Shown piece by piece: positions 1-9,885 of a stretch of DNA of 23,019 bases. The position numbers were made by a program, and so were the translations under genes. This stretch comes from Branchiostoma floridae (lineage: Eukaryota > Chordata > Leptocardii > Amphioxiformes > Branchiostomatidae), in assembly GCF_000003815.2 (NCBI RefSeq), contig NW_023365716.1:852130-875148 (forward strand), written 5' to 3'. The stretch's first letter is position 1. Every line of letters begins with the position of its first letter. Below the pieces are notes generated by a model, which saw nothing but the letters and a program-made list of their open reading frames with translations, was not told the DNA's origin and searched no databases.

Positions 1-131
1 TCAGGTGTGACAAACATAGTAGTGCAAGCCCCCCTCCTCATCAAAATACCAACCACAAACACACTTCTAATTATATTTCATCGCTAATCTAGCACCAACC
101 AGAAAGCACTATAGACAACCACATGTCTTAC

Positions 132-310
132 CTGTAGGTGTATGGTGTTAAAAGGTCTCCACGGCTTCTGTAATTCCGAAAAATCTCGACAATTCTTCGG
201 AGATGAAAGCAAAGACGAAGACGCAAAACAAAATGGCGGACGTCAGCTCTCTCTCTCTCCAGGCCAAAGGTTAGAGGTAACAAACCTGATACTCACTTCA
301 CAATAGGTTA
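132..310 (-). promoter_or_regulatory. Promoter and non-coding exon 1, copy A (gene lies off the left edge)
   Basis: This is the first of five related promoter/exon-1 blocks. On the minus strand exon 1 ends in a consensus donor (CCTACAG|GTAAGA) at plus position 132, with intron GT at 130-131. A YY1-type motif (CAAAATGGCGG on the plus strand, CCGCCATTTTG in the sense direction) lies at 229-239 and runs into a CRE-like GACGTC at 239-244. A degenerate DR1 (AGGTTA-G-AGGTAA) lies at 268-280. Exon 1 has no ATG in the sense direction, so it is read as 5' UTR. The transcription start is not fixed by the sequence; by analogy with YY1 promoters it should be near the YY1 motif. Positions 1-131 are intron of the off-window gene and contain the C-rich stretch also found downstream of the other exon-1 copies. 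Confidence 0.75.
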
Positions 311-1377
311 AACCAGAGATTACCGCATAACGCTTTACTGTCGTAGTTTGGGGCCTAGTATGAAAACATGTCGCCGTTTCTACTTCTAAGATGTCGTCAA
401 GCTTTGACTATTAGGTCAGTGCAGAACGCTCTGTCCAGTATCAGGGTGAAGTGAGCGAAGTTATGGGGTACGAAGTTGTACAAAGTTACGACCATGTCCT
501 AACTACTTTGTGGCTATATCGGGAGTCAGGGGTGACGTAAAATAAGGCATAAGATGACGTTAGCCCAAGGTTAGCCAATGGCTAGCTTGGCAACTCTTGG
601 CTGACTGTACAGCTAAACAAACAAACAAATGAATAAGTATAATGAGGTGACGTAATTTGAATTCGGACAGTGGCTAGGGTAGGATTACAGGTGTACAAAG
701 CTGTTCAAAGTTACGGGGACACCGCAGGAAGACTTTTATTTACCAAAAGTACAAAAACGGCAGGTCGAAAATCAAAATAAACTCCGGAACATCAACATTA
801 CAGTTGATCGTCAACCCAATTCCAAACATATACCAAATAATCGGATTTTTGGTAAACTGAAATATCCATTACAGTACATGTGTTCATAGTTGTAGAATTT
901 TACCACAAAGGAAACAATTCATTTCACCATGAATATTCAGTAGATTTCGCCGACTTTCATCAGATGTCTAATTCAATGCGATGACATTCCGGAAACTGGA
1001 AGCGTGATGACGACAGAAGTGAATCAAAGGTGGACCAATCACTTAAATTTGGGACTTTTTGCCATATTTGACCAAAATGTAGATTTCGGGTTCCTGTGTC
1101 ATGATCTAGAACTGATCTAGAATCTGGTATATGGGTTGCTTAAGCACTACGAATGGAAAATGTGTCAGAAAGACCAGGCCATTTTGCATAGATAGAGGTG
1201 TTGCAGCAGTGTCTATTCTTGTATGGGGGCGGCGTCTTCAAAAAAATCAATTTTGGATTGAGATGATGTTTTGGGACAGGTCAATTCCTGCAATAAAGGT
1301 TTATATGTCGGGCTTTCTAATTCTTTTATGTCAAAACATGAAATCAACACCAAGTTATCAGTTTTACCTTCAATCAT
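311..1377. other. Intergenic spacer between ZNF1 and the gene to the left
   Basis: No convincing gene is seen. An open frame at 1131-1448 has no domain and overlaps the ZNF1 3' end, so it is treated as chance. A short local duplication is visible (GTACAAAGTTACG-like at about 478-490 and again near 694-717). Confidence 0.6.
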
Positions 1378-2362
1378 TTTATTGTAAAAGGTCTCTAAAA
1401 CGTTACGCTACGTTTTCAAATATTTTGATAGGATATATATGGCTATAAGCAAAATTTAGAATACTTGTGAACAGACTGCTACTGTTTAAGTCAATACTCC
1501 CATATGTACACTACACACAATCTGCTGATTATTACAAGCGAGAGGTTATCAAATCGAAAAGACTTATCTAAAGCAGGTAAATATAATGATTTTAAAACAT
1601 GTTAAGATTCTATACTCCTATGATTACCAACATTTATAAAGAACATGTAAAATTAAAAAGAGTAATAAATGCCAAAGTACTGAACTATACTGTACATACG
1701 AAACCTACATCGGTCCGGTCCGGCACATATGCTATAATCTTCGCAAGCTCACTGGGACATGTCTGCCTCTCATGTATAATTCCTTAACACGGAGTAGTTC
1801 TCGGGCCCAGATACTGATTAAGACAACAATTAACACCAAAGAAGGGGTCTTCCACCCTACAGCTTTTCACGTTTCAAGAGGACAAAGTTGCATGCTCTAC
1901 ATCTGTTGCCTATATAAGCTTCAAAATGAAAAAAAAAGCAAGCTGGTTACCCCCTCACCACCCTCTCAAATCTCTCCATGGCCTGGAGGTCAAGGGACTA
2001 TGTAGGTAGGTAAAGCTGTAGGCTGTACATTTGTCACATTTGTGGATTCAGTTTGTTTCTTATTTCTTTAGTAAACATATGAAAAGTACTCTACTCACAC
2101 ACTCACTATGAAAAGTAGTCAAATAACTCACTCATCCTCGTCGCATACCAGTCTTCCTGTTTACTAGGTAGTAACACTGATAACAGTTGAATGACTTCTG
2201 TGGGTTCATATATGCTTGTTTTTTTTTTAAAGACATTTTTCAGTTGTACTGTTCCAACACACTCCACACACCTAGGTCTCCTTACTGGTGTGGTTTCTTA
2301 CATGTCGGTGTAAGGTCTAAGGAGAATTCCTTTGCATCAAAATAGTCACACTGGTCAAATTT
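1378..2362 (-). other. ZNF1 3' UTR with AATAAA poly(A) signal and relic finger
   Basis: AATAAA on the minus strand lies at 1378-1383. The flanking sequence (AACACCAAGTTATCAG... and TTTTGATAGGATATA) recurs at the 3' end of the ZNF2 relic (about 6220-6320), and looser versions recur near 7510, 14000 and 21245. Just past the ZNF1 stop, decayed finger sequence continues: CDQCDY-like residues at about 2330-2360, then a shifted frame with LHRHVRNHT and a TAG (2272-2274) followed by CGVC. The block at about 1710-1800 (CGGTCCGGTCC...) is shared with 6590-6690 and 21810-21915. Confidence 0.65.
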
Positions 2363-3745
2363 TCAGTATTTTTCTCCTGTATGTGTTTTCATGTGTCGGT
2401 ATAAGGTAGATCTTTGAGCCGCCCTGAACCCACACTCCCCACACATGTAGGGCTTCTCACCGGTATGTCTTGATTGATGGTCGATCAAATATTGTTTATG
2501 TGCTGTGGAATAGTCACACTGATCGCAGAGGTAAGGTCTTTCCCCTGTGTGGGTTTTCATGTGTCGGGATAAGGTAGACCTGTCAGCTGCCCTGTACCCA
2601 CACTCGTCACAAATGTAGGGTTTCTCACCGGTGTGTTTTCTTTGGTGCTGGTCTAAAGTGTATTTTTCTGCTGCAGAATAGTCACACTGGTCACACCTGT
2701 AGGGTTTCTCTCCTGTGTGGGTTCTCATGTGTCGGGATAAGTGAGATTTCTGAGTCGTCCTGAACCCACACTCCCCACACATGAAGGGTTTCTCACCGGT
2801 GTGTTTTACTAGATGTTTGTCTAAAGCAGATTTATCTGCAGCTGAATAGTCGCAGTGGTCACACCTGTAGGGTTTTTCTCCTGTGTGACTTCTCATGTGT
2901 TGGGATAAGTGAGACTTTCGAGCCGCCCTGTACCCACATTCCCCACACATGAAGGGTTTCTCACCGGTGTGTTTTGCTTTATGTTCTTCCAAAGCGGATC
3001 TCCGTGCAGCAGAATAGTCACACTGGTCACACTTGTAGGGCTTTTCCCCTGAATGGGTTCTCATATGTCGGGATAAGTCAGACCTGTAAGCAGTCCTGTA
3101 CCCACACTCCCCACACATGTAGGGTTTCTCACCAGTGTGCTTTGCTGCTATATGCCGGTCTAAATTGCTTTTATGTGATGTAGAAAAGTCACATTGGTCA
3201 CACTTGTAGGGTTTTTCTCCTGTGTGGGTTCTCATGTGATAGGCTAAGGTACACTTATGAGTTGCCCTGTACCCACACTCCGCACATATGTAGGGTTTAT
3301 CATTATCACCAGTGTGCATTGCTGTATGTCTGTCTATATGGACTTTCTGTGCAGCAGAAAAGTCACACTGATCACACTTGTATGGCCTTTCTCCTGTGTG
3401 GATTATCATGTGTTTGGTTAAGTCCGACATTTGAACTGTCCTGTACCCACACTCCCCACACATGAAGGGTTTTTCAGCAGTGTGTTTAACCACACGACTT
3501 CCCATATCACCTTTGCTCTCCTGTACCTGTGAGGTTGATGTGTTGTCAGGTTGGGGAAAGTTCACATCACACGTTTCCTGCTGCAGGCCCATGTCTGTTG
3601 TCTGGGTCTCCCTGCTGTCACTCTCCTTCCCAGGGTGTTCTGTGGACTTACTCTCCTTCCCAGGGTGTTCTGTGGGCTTACTCTCCTTCCCAGGGTCTCC
3701 AGCACACTGGTCTCCGCAGAAACGTTCAAGACTGGAATCTTCCAT
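2363..3745 (-). CDS. ZNF1: 13-finger C2H2 zinc-finger protein
   Basis: Predicted 460-residue nuclear DNA-binding protein. Residues 1-92 are a polar linker with three 10-residue PGKES repeats (about 18-42), then RETQT (45-49) and a QVQES segment. Thirteen C2H2 fingers follow from residue 93 to the end, alternating strictly between CGECGYRT and CDQCDYSAA types with TGEKP-type linkers. Two oddities are seen: linker 2-3 is expanded (TGDNDKP), and finger 4 has HX4H spacing (HIAAKH). In each finger the usual Phe is replaced by a Tyr two residues after the second Cys, as in REST-type fingers. The start is MEDSS, shared with ZNF3a and ZNF4, just after a CTCACAG splice acceptor (exon edge 3747). Exon 1 is copy B near 4559. 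There is no KRAB, SCAN or BTB domain. The stop falls inside a decayed finger, so the array has been shortened. DNA target and function are unknown; sequence-specific transcriptional control is inferred from the family. Confidence 0.92.
   Translation of the reverse strand: MEDSSLERFCGDQCAGDPGKESKPTEHPGKESKSTEHPGKESDSRETQTTDMGLQQETCDVNFPQPDNTSTSQVQESKGDMGSRVVKHTAEKPFMCGECGYRTVQMSDLTKHMIIHTGERPYKCDQCDFSAAQKVHIDRHTAMHTGDNDKPYICAECGYRATHKCTLAYHMRTHTGEKPYKCDQCDFSTSHKSNLDRHIAAKHTGEKPYMCGECGYRTAYRSDLSRHMRTHSGEKPYKCDQCDYSAARRSALEEHKAKHTGEKPFMCGECGYRAARKSHLSQHMRSHTGEKPYRCDHCDYSAADKSALDKHLVKHTGEKPFMCGECGFRTTQKSHLSRHMRTHTGEKPYRCDQCDYSAAEKYTLDQHQRKHTGEKPYICDECGYRAADRSTLSRHMKTHTGERPYLCDQCDYSTAHKQYLIDHQSRHTGEKPYMCGECGFRAAQRSTLYRHMKTHTGEKY
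3621..3707 (-). repeat. 30-bp coding minisatellite in the ZNF1 N-terminal region
   Basis: Three tandem 30-bp units encode PGKES plus five variable residues. The first two units (3621-3650 and 3651-3680) differ by a single base. The third diverges after about 17 bases. ZNF4 carries the same type of repeat at about 16281-16370 with more divergence. Confidence 0.85.
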
Positions 3746-3880
3746 TTCTGTGAGAGGGGGTATGGATTGTGTAACAACTTATTTCCTCTGGCAAAGTAAA
3801 ACAGTATAATTCTCAACGATTAGAGATGCCGACTTTCATGACCCCAAATGACTTCCAGGGGAAAACCAATAATTTATATA

Positions 3881-4071
3881 CTGTAAATGCATTTTAGTTC
3901 GCGGGGATTTAATTTCGCGGTAGCGGGAAAAAGGACATTTCGCGGTGGATTTAATTTCGCGGTAACACCATAGACTGCAGTCTCATACCATAATAGAAAA
4001 ATATTCGCGGTGAAGTGGTCACCGCGAAAACCGCGAATATTAATCCACTGCGAACATTTCTACATTTACAG
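3881..4071. mobile_element. 191-bp MITE in the ZNF1 intron
   Basis: The ends are inverted copies: CTGTAAATG at 3881 and CATTTACAG at 4063-4071. Imperfect inverted repetition continues inward through TTCGCGG-rich motifs. TA dinucleotides flank both ends (3879-3880 and 4072-4073). There is no coding capacity. The TA target fits a Tc1/mariner-like or related superfamily; the exact family is not assigned. Confidence 0.75.
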
Positions 4072-4558
4072 TAATTCATATCATTGTCGGAAGACGGCGG
4101 GTAATACTAATAGAACTGATTAATGTCGGTACAAACATCAGAGAGAGCTGAAGTGAGACATCTTCCATAACTCTTTCATAACTCCCTTTAATGACAAATG
4201 TCACTGATTGCACGCAGTCGCAGAGGACACACTTTAAGCCTTTGGTTAAGTGGCTCTAATTTTGTTTGATATGTTGAGATTTCGGAGGTGTATATTACAC
4301 GTAAGGGTTTTGTTGTGATTTCGGAGATTAATATTGCATGTAAGGGTTTCTAATTTCTTACTGTGTTGAAAAATCATATTTTTCCCACGCTTGTGGTGTC
4401 CCGTAGGCTCCGTAGTTGTTGGAGGTTACATTACAGTTCTACTGCCCCCCTCCCCATGCAAATACCTATGGCAAACACACCTCAAATCGTCTATTTCTTA
4501 TTCATCAATGAACAACCCCCAACCAGGCGGCATTAACAACAATCACAGGAGGTCTTAC

Positions 4559-4745
4559 CTGTACGTCTATGGTGGTTAGCAGTCTCACGACTTCTGGAAT
4601 CACGTAAAAATCGCGTAAGTTTGGAGGAAATGAGAAGACGACAACAAACAAAATGGCGGACGTCAGCTCGCAGGGGGTAAAGGTGATAGGTTACGAACCT
4701 GATACATCCTTCACAAAGGGTCAACCCGAGATCACCGCTTAACGC
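4559..4745 (-). promoter_or_regulatory. Promoter and non-coding exon 1, copy B (drives ZNF1)
   Basis: The exon-1 donor (CAG|GTAAGA) is at 4557-4558, giving an intron of about 0.8 kb to the ZNF1 acceptor at 3748. The YY1-type motif CAAAATGGCGG with adjoining GACGTC is at 4649-4664. A DR1-like repeat (AGGTGA-T-AGGTTA) is at 4681-4693. The shared AACCTGATAC and CTTTACT blocks lie further upstream. The C-rich intronic block at 4443-4456 matches the other copies. Confidence 0.78.
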
Positions 4746-5129
4746 TTTACTGAACGAATGAACATCTTTTTATCATACACTGTAGTAATTGAGTACAATG
4801 GCAATGGAGTAAGATATATCAGACGATAGTAATAAATTTACACACTATAGCTGTACAAAATAAACCTAACCAACATTACGCCACATACCCCTTCATATCA
4901 TAGACTGCTTAGGCAATGGGGTAAGATATAACAGACGACGGTTATAAATTTACTGTAAACAAAATAAACCTTACCAACAAGCTTTCAACAAGTCCTCCGG
5001 TCCTCCTCAAGGTGATGTGACCCGACGACTACGTCACTTGACCTGAGCGGAAGTGTGACGGCAGCAATGGCTTCAATGACGGCAGCAATGGCTTTAGTGA
5101 CATAAAATTCAATATTTATATACCTATTA
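4746..5129. other. Spacer upstream of promoter B
   Basis: AT-rich sequence with an internal near-duplication: GGAGTAAGATATATCAGACGA-like at about 4806 and GGGGTAAGATATAACAGACGA-like at about 4918. No gene is supported. Confidence 0.5.
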
Positions 5130-5969
5130 GGCCACGTTGATTTGATTATATGGATGACATCCGCGCTCGCACCAATTTTCGGCCATTTCAAAAAAAAAAA
5201 GTTTTCGACCACACAATAAATTGTGCAAAGCAGCTGTAAAATGAGCACAAATATTCTGTAGATTGAAAAAAAAGTATCAGAAAACAGATAACTAATGCCA
5301 TAGAATGCCAAAATGAATCTAAAGTCAAAGAATAAGATGTGAAAGGACAGAAAGAAAAAAAATCTATTGTTGGTTGGGGGAGGTACCAGTACAGAAAATT
5401 CAGGTCCAGAGGATCATTTCCAGGTCCGGACATGAACCTGGACCTTATTGTCTGTGAAACTGGCAATACTCAAAACAATGGTAATTGGTCAATTTTGCTA
5501 CGACTCCCACTGCATTTTAAAATCCCATCTCCATGTAATAAAGGCTAACTGTCTCTGTACCTTTGACTGTAGAAATTTGGTGCAATTGACTATAAACTCT
5601 ACTTGACTTCGCTCTTGTTGTCTTCTTGGCCCCTGGTAAGACCCCAAATGCCTGCCGACATAGTATGTCCATTTTGTAATTGGCGAAACCTGTTCCTCTG
5701 TTTTTTTTCAGGTCTGTTTTTTGCGGATTGGTCCAAGAAGAAAAAAATATTTTGCAGCCGTATGATGTACTGGTCCCTACCCCTAACTGTTGGTATACCA
5801 TACTATGTGTGTTTAGTCCTACAAACATGTATGTTCAACCTTCCTGGCCACTTTGATTTCATACTGAAGGCAACTTTTTTTTTTGGCCAAACTTTTTTTT
5901 TATTCGCTCGCTCGCATCAGTTTTGGAGTTCCCGGAGGATGTCATCCATATAATCAAATCAACATGGCC
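5130..5969. mobile_element. 840-bp non-autonomous DNA transposon with 33-bp inverted ends
   Basis: The left end (GGCCACGTTGATTTGATTAT...) and the reverse complement of the right end match over 33 bases with one mismatch. TTA trinucleotides at 5127-5129 and 5970-5972 look like a 3-bp target-site duplication, which suggests the PIF/Harbinger superfamily. No transposase is seen; the internal open frames are short and domain-free. A fragment of a second repeat sits inside, at about 5373-5445. Confidence 0.75.
5373..5445. mobile_element. End fragment of the hAT-type MITE seen intact at 19552-19983
   Basis: The stretch GGTACCAGTACAGAAAATTC followed by CAGGTCC/GGACCTG motifs matches, in opposite orientation, the right end of the intact MITE. 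The remainder of the element is missing. It is nested within the 840-bp transposon. Confidence 0.65.
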
Positions 5970-6219
5970 TTATTTAAACTGGAAGGCTCTGTCAAAACTT
6001 GGAGACGGGGTCGCGGACAAATACTGTGTTCTGTGACCTTAGCTTGAGTTCTGCATCACCTGACCTGTGACGGGGCATGTTCGGGCATGACGCACCCGCC
6101 ATGACGCACGAGTGACGTCGGCTGCGAGTGACATCACCTCGAGCTTTACGTGAGTGCGGAAATAGCATGGAAATTACTAGTCTATTATCGTTAACATTCA
6201 TACGGATATCAGATCATTT
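5970..6219. other. Spacer with clustered TGACG motifs
   Basis: No gene is seen. Several TGACGCAC, TGACGTCG and TGACATCA motifs lie between about 6086 and 6140. They could be CRE/ATF-like sites, but nothing links them to a transcript. Confidence 0.35.
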
Positions 6220-7019
6220 AAACCGACACCAAATCATCAGTTTTGCCTACAATCATTTTATCGTGAAAGATGTTTACAAAGTTACGACAAGTTTTCAAAC
6301 ATTTTGATAGGATATACTAGTATATGGCTATAACTATAAGCACTTTAGCAAAACTGAGAATACAGACTACGACTGTTTAAGTAAATCAAGTCAATACTGC
6401 TATATGCATACTATACTCAATGCTGATTATTTCAAGCGTGAGGTTATTCAATCGAAAAGACTTGTCTAAAGCAGGTAAATATAACGCTGTTAAAAAGAGT
6501 TTAGATTCTATGATGCTTTGATCACCAACATTTATAAAGAACATGTAAAGTCAGTGCAAGAGTACTGAATCTATACGTACAGAACATACATCGGTCCGGT
6601 CCGGCACATAAGCTACAATCTTCGCAAGCTCACTGGGACATGTCTGCCTCTCATCTCTCATGTAGAATTCCTTACCACAGAGTAGCCAAGATACAGATTA
6701 AGACAACAACTACCCCATGAGATTACATATTCTTACGTTTCAAAGTTGTATGCTCTACACTTGTCACCTGAATGAGCTCTTACATTTCAAAAATATCCTG
6801 CTGGTTACCTTGCCCCCCCCCCCCCAAATGACCATGTGAAGGGACTATGTAGGCTATGTAGGTAGGTAAGGCTGTTTGCTATGCATTTGTAACACTTGCC
6901 ACACTTGTGAATTTAGTTTGTTTCGCATGTCTTCTGAAAAGTAGATAAAGGTGAGATGTCCTAGATGCTAAAAGTAACACTAAAAATAGTTATACATGTA
7001 TTTTTTCTCTTGAGGGTTC
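6220..7019 (-). other. Degenerate 3' UTR of the ZNF2 relic
   Basis: Parallel to the ZNF1 3' UTR. The CAATCATTTTAT stretch gives GATAAA instead of AATAAA on the minus strand (about 6257-6262). The CGGTCCGGTCC block is at 6593-6603, and the GGGACTATGTAGG segment is near 6841. A run of 13 C occurs around 6811-6825. The same order of blocks as in 1310-2050 shows common descent. Confidence 0.6.
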
Positions 7020-7331
7020 TTATATGCTTGGCTATTTAGACATTTGAGTTGTTCCGTACCCGCACACTCCGCACATCTAGGTCATTTTACCGGTATGGTT
7101 GCTTACATGTCGGTAAAAGATGGATTTCTTTGCAACAGACTAGTCACACTGGCCTCACTTGTAGCGTTTCTCTCCTGTATGGGTCCTCATGTGTCGAGAT
7201 AAGCTTGCTTTATAATTTGCCCTGTACCCACACTCTCCACACATGTAGGGTTTCTCACCGGTGTGTTTTCTTAGGTGTCGGTCCAAGTGGGATTTCTCTG
7301 TAGCAGAATAGTCACACTGGTCACACTTGTA
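7020..7331 (-). pseudogene. ZNF2: relic of a C2H2 array (about 4 fingers)
   Basis: Reading the minus strand from 7331, one good CDQCDYSAT finger and one good CGECGYRA finger are followed by HTGEKRYK, a stop, then a finger with both a Cys-to-stop change and loss of the first Cys, and a final half-finger after KMT-stop (TAG at 7077-7079) with MCGVCGYGTTQ. It has no N-terminal region, start codon, acceptor or promoter. The residues are closest to the 3' part of ZNF5. Upstream it breaks abruptly at 7332 into a piece of N-terminal coding sequence in the opposite orientation. It is not expected to make protein. Confidence 0.85.
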
Positions 7332-7371
7332 GAGACATGGGCCTGCAGCAGGAAACGTGTGATGTGAACTT
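7332..7371 (+). pseudogene. Inverted fragment of the family N-terminal coding region
   Basis: The plus strand reads DMGLQQETCDVN, a stretch that in every gene copy is encoded on the minus strand (for example 3565-3600 and 9730-9765). The run matches the gene copies almost base for base over about 39 nt and directly abuts the minus-strand ZNF2 fingers. It therefore marks an inversion breakpoint. Confidence 0.85.
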
Positions 7372-8211
7372 GGTTCTAAACTAGGTTTAGAGCCTAGCGT
7401 TTAGTTTTAGTTAGGTAAAAAAATGATTCAGTTGTGCGATTTCTTGTGACAGGCATCCAAGAGCAAACGGTGCTGCCTCCCCTACATAGAATAATCAGAT
7501 GATATAAACCAACACCAACTTACTCGCTTTGTTTACATTCATTTTATTTTGAATATCTTAAGCAAAGTAACGCTTAAGTCGTAAAGTATGTTAGTATAAT
7601 ACATGTTGCTATATGTTAGAATCACTAGTACTGAGAATACAATAGTGCAGAATACAATGTACATCACCTGTATACTATAGACAATACTTTATCATTCAAA
7701 AGGTTTGAAATGAATTAGATTAAAACAGAAGAAATGCATTCGATTAGATAATGAGATATGCGGATGTTTAAAACAGTAAATATAATCGTCTGGTCACAAG
7801 CATTTCTACAGTGCACGTCAAAAACAAAAGATCCGAAACTTTCACACAAATAAAAGAGTACAGCTATGCTATAACTGATTTTACACAAATAGAAGCTACT
7901 CTCACATTTGCCATGACCCTCGCCAGCCAAACTGAAGAAGCATAAATGATCTATTTATATACAAATTACAAGAGTACATCTATGCCTACGTACTGATACG
8001 GTACTACTATTTAAACTAGGTACATAACGTACAATTTTGACACTGGTAAAATCAGCCTTTTGAGCACATTTGCCATAACCCACAATCTGATTGTAATGCA
8101 TATTTCTTTACTATAAGAATAGTCATAGGGTCCAGGACTCCAGGTACAGACTTAATAGTTACTTCTGGAGGGCATCTTCCACAATACGAATTTTAACGTG
8201 TCAAGGGGACA
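7372..8211 (-). other. Spacer and 3' UTR-like region of ZNF3b
   Basis: From about 7500 the shared 3' block (AACCAACACCAA) appears, with AATAAA on the minus strand at 7543-7548, so transcripts from the ZNF3 complex could end here. The rest is AT-rich with no gene. A minus-strand open frame at 7715-7930 has no recognisable domain and is not called. Confidence 0.5.
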
Positions 8212-9034
8212 AGGCTGTGTGTTGTACATTATACATGTTCCTCACCAGCGTGTTTTCTTAATAAGTGTCTGTCTAGGAGGGATTTCCCTGCAGCAGAATA
8301 GTCACACTGGTCACACTTGTTGGTTTTTTCTCCTGTGTGAGTTCTCATATGTTTGGATAAGTCAAACTTTTGCACTGATCTGCACCCACGCTCTCCACAC
8401 ATGAAGGGTTTTTCAACAGCATGTTTTATCAGATGTTGGTGTAAGATATATTTCCATGCTGAAGAAAAGTCACACTAGTCACACTTGTAGGGCTTTTCTC
8501 TTGTACGCGTTCTCATATGTCGGAATAAGTCAGACTTTTTAGCTGTCTTTGTAGGGTTTTCCAATGGTATGTTCGACCACATGCATTCCGATACCTCTGT
8601 TCTCCTGTACCTGTGAGGTCGATGTGTTGTCAGGTTGGGAAAAGTTCACATCACACGTTTCCTGCTGCAGGCCCATGTCTGTCACTCTCCTGCCCAGAGT
8701 GTTCTGTACACTCCATCTCCTTCCCAGGATGTCCAACACACAGTTCTGCAGTAGAAAGCTGACAGATTAACTCTTCCATTTCCTCTCTTACACCGCCGCA
8801 CGTTCCGTCGTTTGGAACGTCCCTTTCCTCGTCCTGCTGCCATCCTGTGTCTGTTGTCTGCTCCCAACTGTTGCAAGTCTCGTTCCAATGATACCCAGTT
8901 AGTTTGGTTTTATTGTAGTTGTTGATTTCCTGGTCCTCACTGTACGTTTTCCTGGCACAGCACGTTTTCTTGTCCATCCTGTTGCCATCCAGTCTCCTGT
9001 CTCCTCTTTGATGTGATTCTCGCCAGTGTGTTTT
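8212..9034 (-). pseudogene. ZNF3b: ZNF5-like zinc-finger pseudogene
   Basis: The N-terminal part (about 8650-9020) matches ZNF5 from its HIKEE segment onward: TGWQQDGQEN, NETCNSWEQTTDTGWQQDE, VPND, then PGKEMECTEH. It is spread over two frames, with stops. A deletion after QESD removes the RETQT part and shifts the frame (8739 frame: TDMGLQQETCDVN...SQVQEN). The finger region keeps only pieces: the first finger has lost its CX2C, the next has a stop at CD-stop-CDF, another has Cys changed to Arg (CGERGC), and one intact CDQCDYSAA finger precedes the end. It has no promoter or start of its own, because its 5' end is joined to ZNF3a at about 9015-9035. Confidence 0.85.
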
Positions 9035-9035
9035 G

Positions 9036-9878
9036 CTAGACCAAAGTGGACTTGTAGGGGTTTTCTCCTGTATGAATTTTCATATGTCGGGATAAGTGAG
9101 ATTTGCTAGATGTCATGTACTCACAGTCTCCACACTTGTAGGGTTTCTCACCAGTGTGGTTTGTCATATGTTGGACCAAATTGATTTTCTGTGTCGCAGA
9201 ATAGTCACACTGGTCACACTTGTAGGGTTTCTCTCCTGTGTGGGTTCTCATGTGTACGGATAAGTTAGTCTTGTTAGTTGTCCTGTACCCACACTCCCCA
9301 CACATGTAGGGTTTCTCACCGGTGTGTTTTACTAGATGTTTGACCAAGGTGGACTTATCTGCAGCAGAATAGTCACACTGGTCACACTTGTAGGGTCTTT
9401 CTCCTGTGTGGGTTCTAATATGTGCCGACAATCTAAACTTTCGAGTTGTCCTAAAACCGCACTCCCCACACATGTAGGGTTTCTCACCGGTGTGCTTTCT
9501 TTGATGATTGGCCAAAGTGGTTCTTTCTGCAGCAGAGTAGTCACACTGATCACACTTGTAGGGTTTTTCTCCTGTGTGGGTTCTCATATGTCGGGACAAG
9601 GTGGACTTCTTAGCTGTCTTGTATCCACACTCCCCGCACATGTAGGGTTTCTCACCATGTCCTCCCATATCACCTCTGCTCTCCTGTACCTGTTAGGTTG
9701 ATATGTTGTCAGGTTGGGGAAAGTTCACATCACACGTTTCCTGCTGCAGGCCCATGTCTGTTGTCTGGGTCTCCCTGATGTCACTCTCCTTCCCAGGGTG
9801 TTCTGTACAGTCCATCTCCTTCGCAGGATGTCAAAAACACAGTTCTATCGACAAATTTTCACCGCTGGAATCTTCCAT
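9036..9878 (-). pseudogene. ZNF3a: 7-finger gene with two nonsense codons in the N-terminal region
   Basis: The start MEDSS at 9878 follows an acceptor (CTACAG at 9886-9891, or AGCAG 5 bases further in). In the same frame, codon 16 is TGA (9831-9833) and a later codon is TAA (9693-9695, where other copies have TCA). Between and after these, the PGKE, RETQTTDMGLQQET and QVQES segments are preserved. A conversion or deletion shortens the join to the first finger (MGGHGEKPYMC). Seven well-formed alternating fingers follow from 9668, then NPYKSTLV and a stop at 9036. Protein could come only from re-initiation at the ATG at 9668 (210 residues, fingers without linker) or from readthrough. The clean fingers suggest recent death or a linkerless product. 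Exon 1 would be copy C near 12555, with an optional exon at 10306-10373. Confidence 0.8.
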
Positions 9879-9885
9879 TTCTGCT

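Noticed and set aside
2974-3816. Plus-strand and alternative-frame open frames over ZNF1 (also over ZNF3a, ZNF4 and ZNF5)
   Set aside because: They are shadows of the finger repeats. Their Cys/His-rich or GRRV-rich content is the reverse or shifted reading of zinc-finger and PGKE codons.
5992-6201. Possible extra promoter from clustered TGACG motifs
   Set aside because: There is no YY1/DR1/donor arrangement as in the five real copies, and no gene body in the right position downstream.
6811-6825. Long C runs here and near 17050 and 22190
   Set aside because: Simple homopolymers, prone to length error. No specific function is supported.
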